Assembly (NCBI GenBank): GCA_026770595.1 | Contig: MU633998.1 | Span: 1-17,739 of the forward strand | DNA length: 17,739 nucleotides | Direction of reading: 5' to 3' | Source of the DNA: Ochromonadaceae sp. CCMP2298 | Taxonomy: Eukaryota > Sar > Synurophyceae > Ochromonadales > Ochromonadaceae | Part shown: in pieces, positions 16,181-17,739 of the stretch | Position numbering within the stretch: the stretch's first letter is position 1 | Layout: each line of letters opens with the position of its first letter | Notes under the pieces: model-generated | The model's input: only the letters and a program-made list of their open reading frames with translations | Databases searched by the model: none | What the model was told of the DNA's origin: nothing | Made by a program: the position numbers and the translations under genes

Positions 16181-17739
16181 ATGTGGATTAAAAGAGCTAG
16201 AGTGGTGGTTCTCTTGCTGGTGCTGGCCCTTGGGGTACACAACGCAGCGACGGGAGCCGGGCAGATGCAGACGCAGGTTGAGACACATAAAGAGAGCACA
16301 GAGCAGAGAGCGCAGACACAGGGCGTGGGTGAGACACCGGCCAGTCTGCTTGCCAAGCAGGATGCCCTCCCTACCTCCCCTACCTTCCCTGTGACGGACT
16401 TTTCGGAGCTGGGTCGATTAAATGCTTTTTTCGGTGGGAAGGTGCGGGGACAGGGGTTGCAGGAGTCTCAGGCACTCACCCCCACATTCGGCCCCATAGA
16501 GGATGCCAGTGAGAGCTCGGGGTGCGAGGAGACAAGGACGGGCAGCAGTGAGAGCTCGGGGTGCGAGGAGGCAATGATAAACATCAGTGAGAGCTCGGGA
16601 TGCGAGGAGGCAGGGTATAGCAGCAGTGAGAGCTCCGGATGTGAGGAGGCAGGCTTTAGCAGTAATGAGAGCTCCAAGTTTACCGGTGGTCCCAGCTCGC
16701 AGCCGAGCAGCAGCCCATCAACAAAGCCGTCCGCCCAACCTTCCTCCAAGCCAACTGAACAGCCCTCAACACAACCATCAAGCCAGCCGTCCGCCCTACC
16801 TTCCTCCCAGCCCACTGGACAGCCCTCCGCGCAACCATCAAGCCTGCCGAGTGTTGTGCCTAGCACAGCCCCCTCTATCTGCCCGATGTACTGGATCCTG
16901 GGGCACCCCGCCGAGAGTTGCACACTCGCCTGCGCTCGATCTTCGGGCACGTGCCACCACGATGCGTTGCTGTCTGTGCTGAGCGAGGATGCGTTCAGCA
17001 GCATGGTCGCCCAGTCACGGAGATCGGCACAGCTATTGACAGTACCCTCTACTCAGCCGTCATCGGTGCCCAGCTCACCGCCGAGCAGCAGTGATTGCTC
17101 GGGAGGTGATGATGCGATGATGAGCAGCAGTGAGGGCTCGGGATGTGAGGAGGCTGGGACGGACAGCAGCATGGACGCCCAGTCACGGAGGCTGGACACG
17201 GGCAGCTCGCCTGGGTCGATGGAGACGTTCTGCAACATGGGCGTGAATGTGTTAAACTTCGCGCAAGCTCCGGCCGCCTTCTCGTTCGTGAGATACAGCG
17301 AGGGAGGCTTGTCTACGGTGGAGACATACTGCACGTACCCGACGTCTTTGTCTGGCCTGACGGCGGACTGCGACACAGCATACTCATCTCCGCCGGCTCA
17401 GCGTTTCTGCCCCTGCCAGACAGAAAATTGCAGTCCAACGTCGCAGCCATCGTCGCAGCCCTCTGGACAACCATCAAGCCGGCCATCTGCCCAACCTTCC
17501 TCCATGCCAACTGCACAGCCCTCTGCGCAGCACTCAGCACAGCCGAGCAGCAGCCCATCCGCACAGCCATCGGCAGTGCCCTCTACTCAGCCGTCATTGG
17601 TGCCCAGCTCACAGCCGAGCAGCAGCCCATCAGCACAGCCATCTGCAGTGCCCTCTACTCGGCCGTCATTGGTGCCCAGCTCCCAGCCGAGCAGCAGCCC
17701 ATCAGCACAGCCATCGGCAGTGCCCTCTACTCAGCCGTC
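16181..17739 (+). CDS. Secreted repeat-rich cysteine/PT-repeat protein (partial, runs off window)
   Basis: Open from the ATG at 16181 to the window end with no stop (519 codons visible). Function unknown; probably cell wall or extracellular. In order: signal peptide MWIKRARVVVLLLVLALGVH (cleavage near residue 24-27); a polar Gln/Thr/Glu-rich stretch; four 13-residue repeats of SESSGCEEA type plus a degenerate fifth (from 16508); a PSSQPSAQPSSKPT-type repeat block (16691 to about 16875); a cysteine-rich stretch CPMYWILGHPAESCTLAC (from about 16880); an interruption with more PS and SEGSGCEEA sequence; a second cysteine stretch (METFCNMG...RFCPCQ, to about 17421); then a second PS/Q block from 17435 onward. 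Stramenopile surface proteins often carry such Pro-Ser/Thr-Gln linkers, which are plausible O-glycosylation regions. The gene appears intronless so far. The frame is certain; the role is inference. Confidence 0.82.
   Translation, partial: MWIKRARVVVLLLVLALGVHNAATGAGQMQTQVETHKESTEQRAQTQGVGETPASLLAKQDALPTSPTFPVTDFSELGRLNAFFGGKVRGQGLQESQALTPTFGPIEDASESSGCEETRTGSSESSGCEEAMINISESSGCEEAGYSSSESSGCEEAGFSSNESSKFTGGPSSQPSSSPSTKPSAQPSSKPTEQPSTQPSSQPSALPSSQPTGQPSAQPSSLPSVVPSTAPSICPMYWILGHPAESCTLACARSSGTCHHDALLSVLSEDAFSSMVAQSRRSAQLLTVPSTQPSSVPSSPPSSSDCSGGDDAMMSSSEGSGCEEAGTDSSMDAQSRRLDTGSSPGSMETFCNMGVNVLNFAQAPAAFSFVRYSEGGLSTVETYCTYPTSLSGLTADCDTAYSSPPAQRFCPCQTENCSPTSQPSSQPSGQPSSRPSAQPSSMPTAQPSAQHSAQPSSSPSAQPSAVPSTQPSLVPSSQPSSSPSAQPSAVPSTRPSLVPSSQPSSSPSAQPSAVPSTQP
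16508..16675 (+). repeat. 39-bp tandem repeat (13 residues, SESSGCEEA type)
   Basis: Units start at 16508, 16547, 16586 and 16625, each 39 bp, with a degenerate unit at 16664. Each carries SESSGCEE followed by five variable residues, so one Cys and three Glu recur per unit. A single related unit (SEGSGCEEAG) recurs at 17129 inside the split cysteine module. Confidence 0.9.
16691..16875 (+). repeat. First Pro-Ser-Gln (PT-type) repeat block
   Basis: Codes repeated four-residue units of the form PS(S/A/T)Q, PS(S)K and PT(E/G)Q, ending near PSVVPSTAPS. Extended, uncharged and rich in Ser/Thr; expected to act as a glycosylated spacer. The same kind of block resumes at 17435. Confidence 0.85.
16997..17190 (+). 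repeat. 26-bp direct repeat bracketing an insert in the cysteine module
   Basis: The 26-bp copies at 16997-17022 and 17165-17190 both start AGCAGCATGG and end CGCCCAGTCACGGAG, differing only at T/A in ATGG(T/A)C. They code SSMVAQSRR and SSMDAQSRR. Starts are 168 bp (56 codons) apart, so the frame is kept. The sequence between them is made of pieces like the gene's 72-bp and 39-bp repeats. Confidence 0.85.
17564..17739 (+). repeat. 72-bp tandem repeat (24 residues) running off the window
   Basis: Units begin CAGCCATC(G/T)GCAGTGCC at 17564, 17636 and 17708, exactly 72 bp apart; the third is cut by the window end. Each codes QPSAVPSTQPSLVPSSQPSS-type sequence. Copies differ at only a few bases, pointing to recent amplification. 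Earlier parts (from about 17541) and 17041-17093 are related diverged copies. Confidence 0.9.

Noticed and set aside
15882-16394. 170-residue plus-strand open frame before and overlapping the surface-protein start
   Set aside because: Low-complexity Gly and Arg runs, no domain. It overlaps the 16181 gene in another frame, where a clean signal peptide and repeats are read.
16508-17739. Regular repeats considered as a CRISPR array or satellite DNA
   Set aside because: The repeats are in one open reading frame with a signal peptide, units are 39 or 72 bp without unique spacers, and the context is eukaryotic.

Overview
This is a nuclear-genome window from a eukaryote, most likely a photosynthetic stramenopile (ochrophyte alga). 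The evidence is: short GT-AG introns of about 60-165 nt, many with a CTAAC/CTAAT branch-point-like motif; two genes whose N-termini are a signal peptide followed by a phenylalanine-containing transit motif, the bipartite targeting signal of complex red-lineage plastids; an Omp85-family barrel protein with a signal peptide; and a secreted protein built on the PSxQPS repeats common in stramenopiles. I cannot name the species. Nothing suggests bacterial, viral or transposon origin.

Layout. 1-433: upstream region of ATG9, with a probable 5' UTR intron. 434-3435 (+): ATG9, three exons. 3436-3754: spacer with a perfect 13-bp inverted repeat and a 25-bp direct repeat. 3755-5020 (+): arginase, four exons. 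5244-6678 (-): plastid 4-hydroxy-tetrahydrodipicolinate synthase, five exons, the first coding only for the start of a signal peptide. 6679-7142: divergent promoter region. 7143-8986 (+): Omp85/OEP80-type barrel protein, six exons. 9072-11595 (-): nucleolar complex protein 2 (NOC2), two exons. 11596-11938: divergent promoter region. 11939-15091 (+): organellar bacterial-type isoleucyl-tRNA synthetase, one exon. 15186-15575 (-): 3' exons of a small unrecognised gene. About 15.6-16.18 kb: no convincing gene. 16181-17739 (+): start of a secreted, repeat-rich protein that runs off the window.

The genes do not form a single pathway. Three neighbours (lysine synthesis enzyme, Omp85 barrel and isoleucyl-tRNA synthetase) all point to the plastid, with dapA and omp85 sharing one divergent promoter region. 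Arginase serves nitrogen metabolism, ATG9 autophagy and NOC2 60S ribosome assembly. The most unusual sequence is the terminal gene. A cysteine module there appears split by an insert made of the gene's own two repeat families and bounded by a 26-bp direct repeat. All exon models were inferred by eye from reading frames, splice consensus and family conservation.
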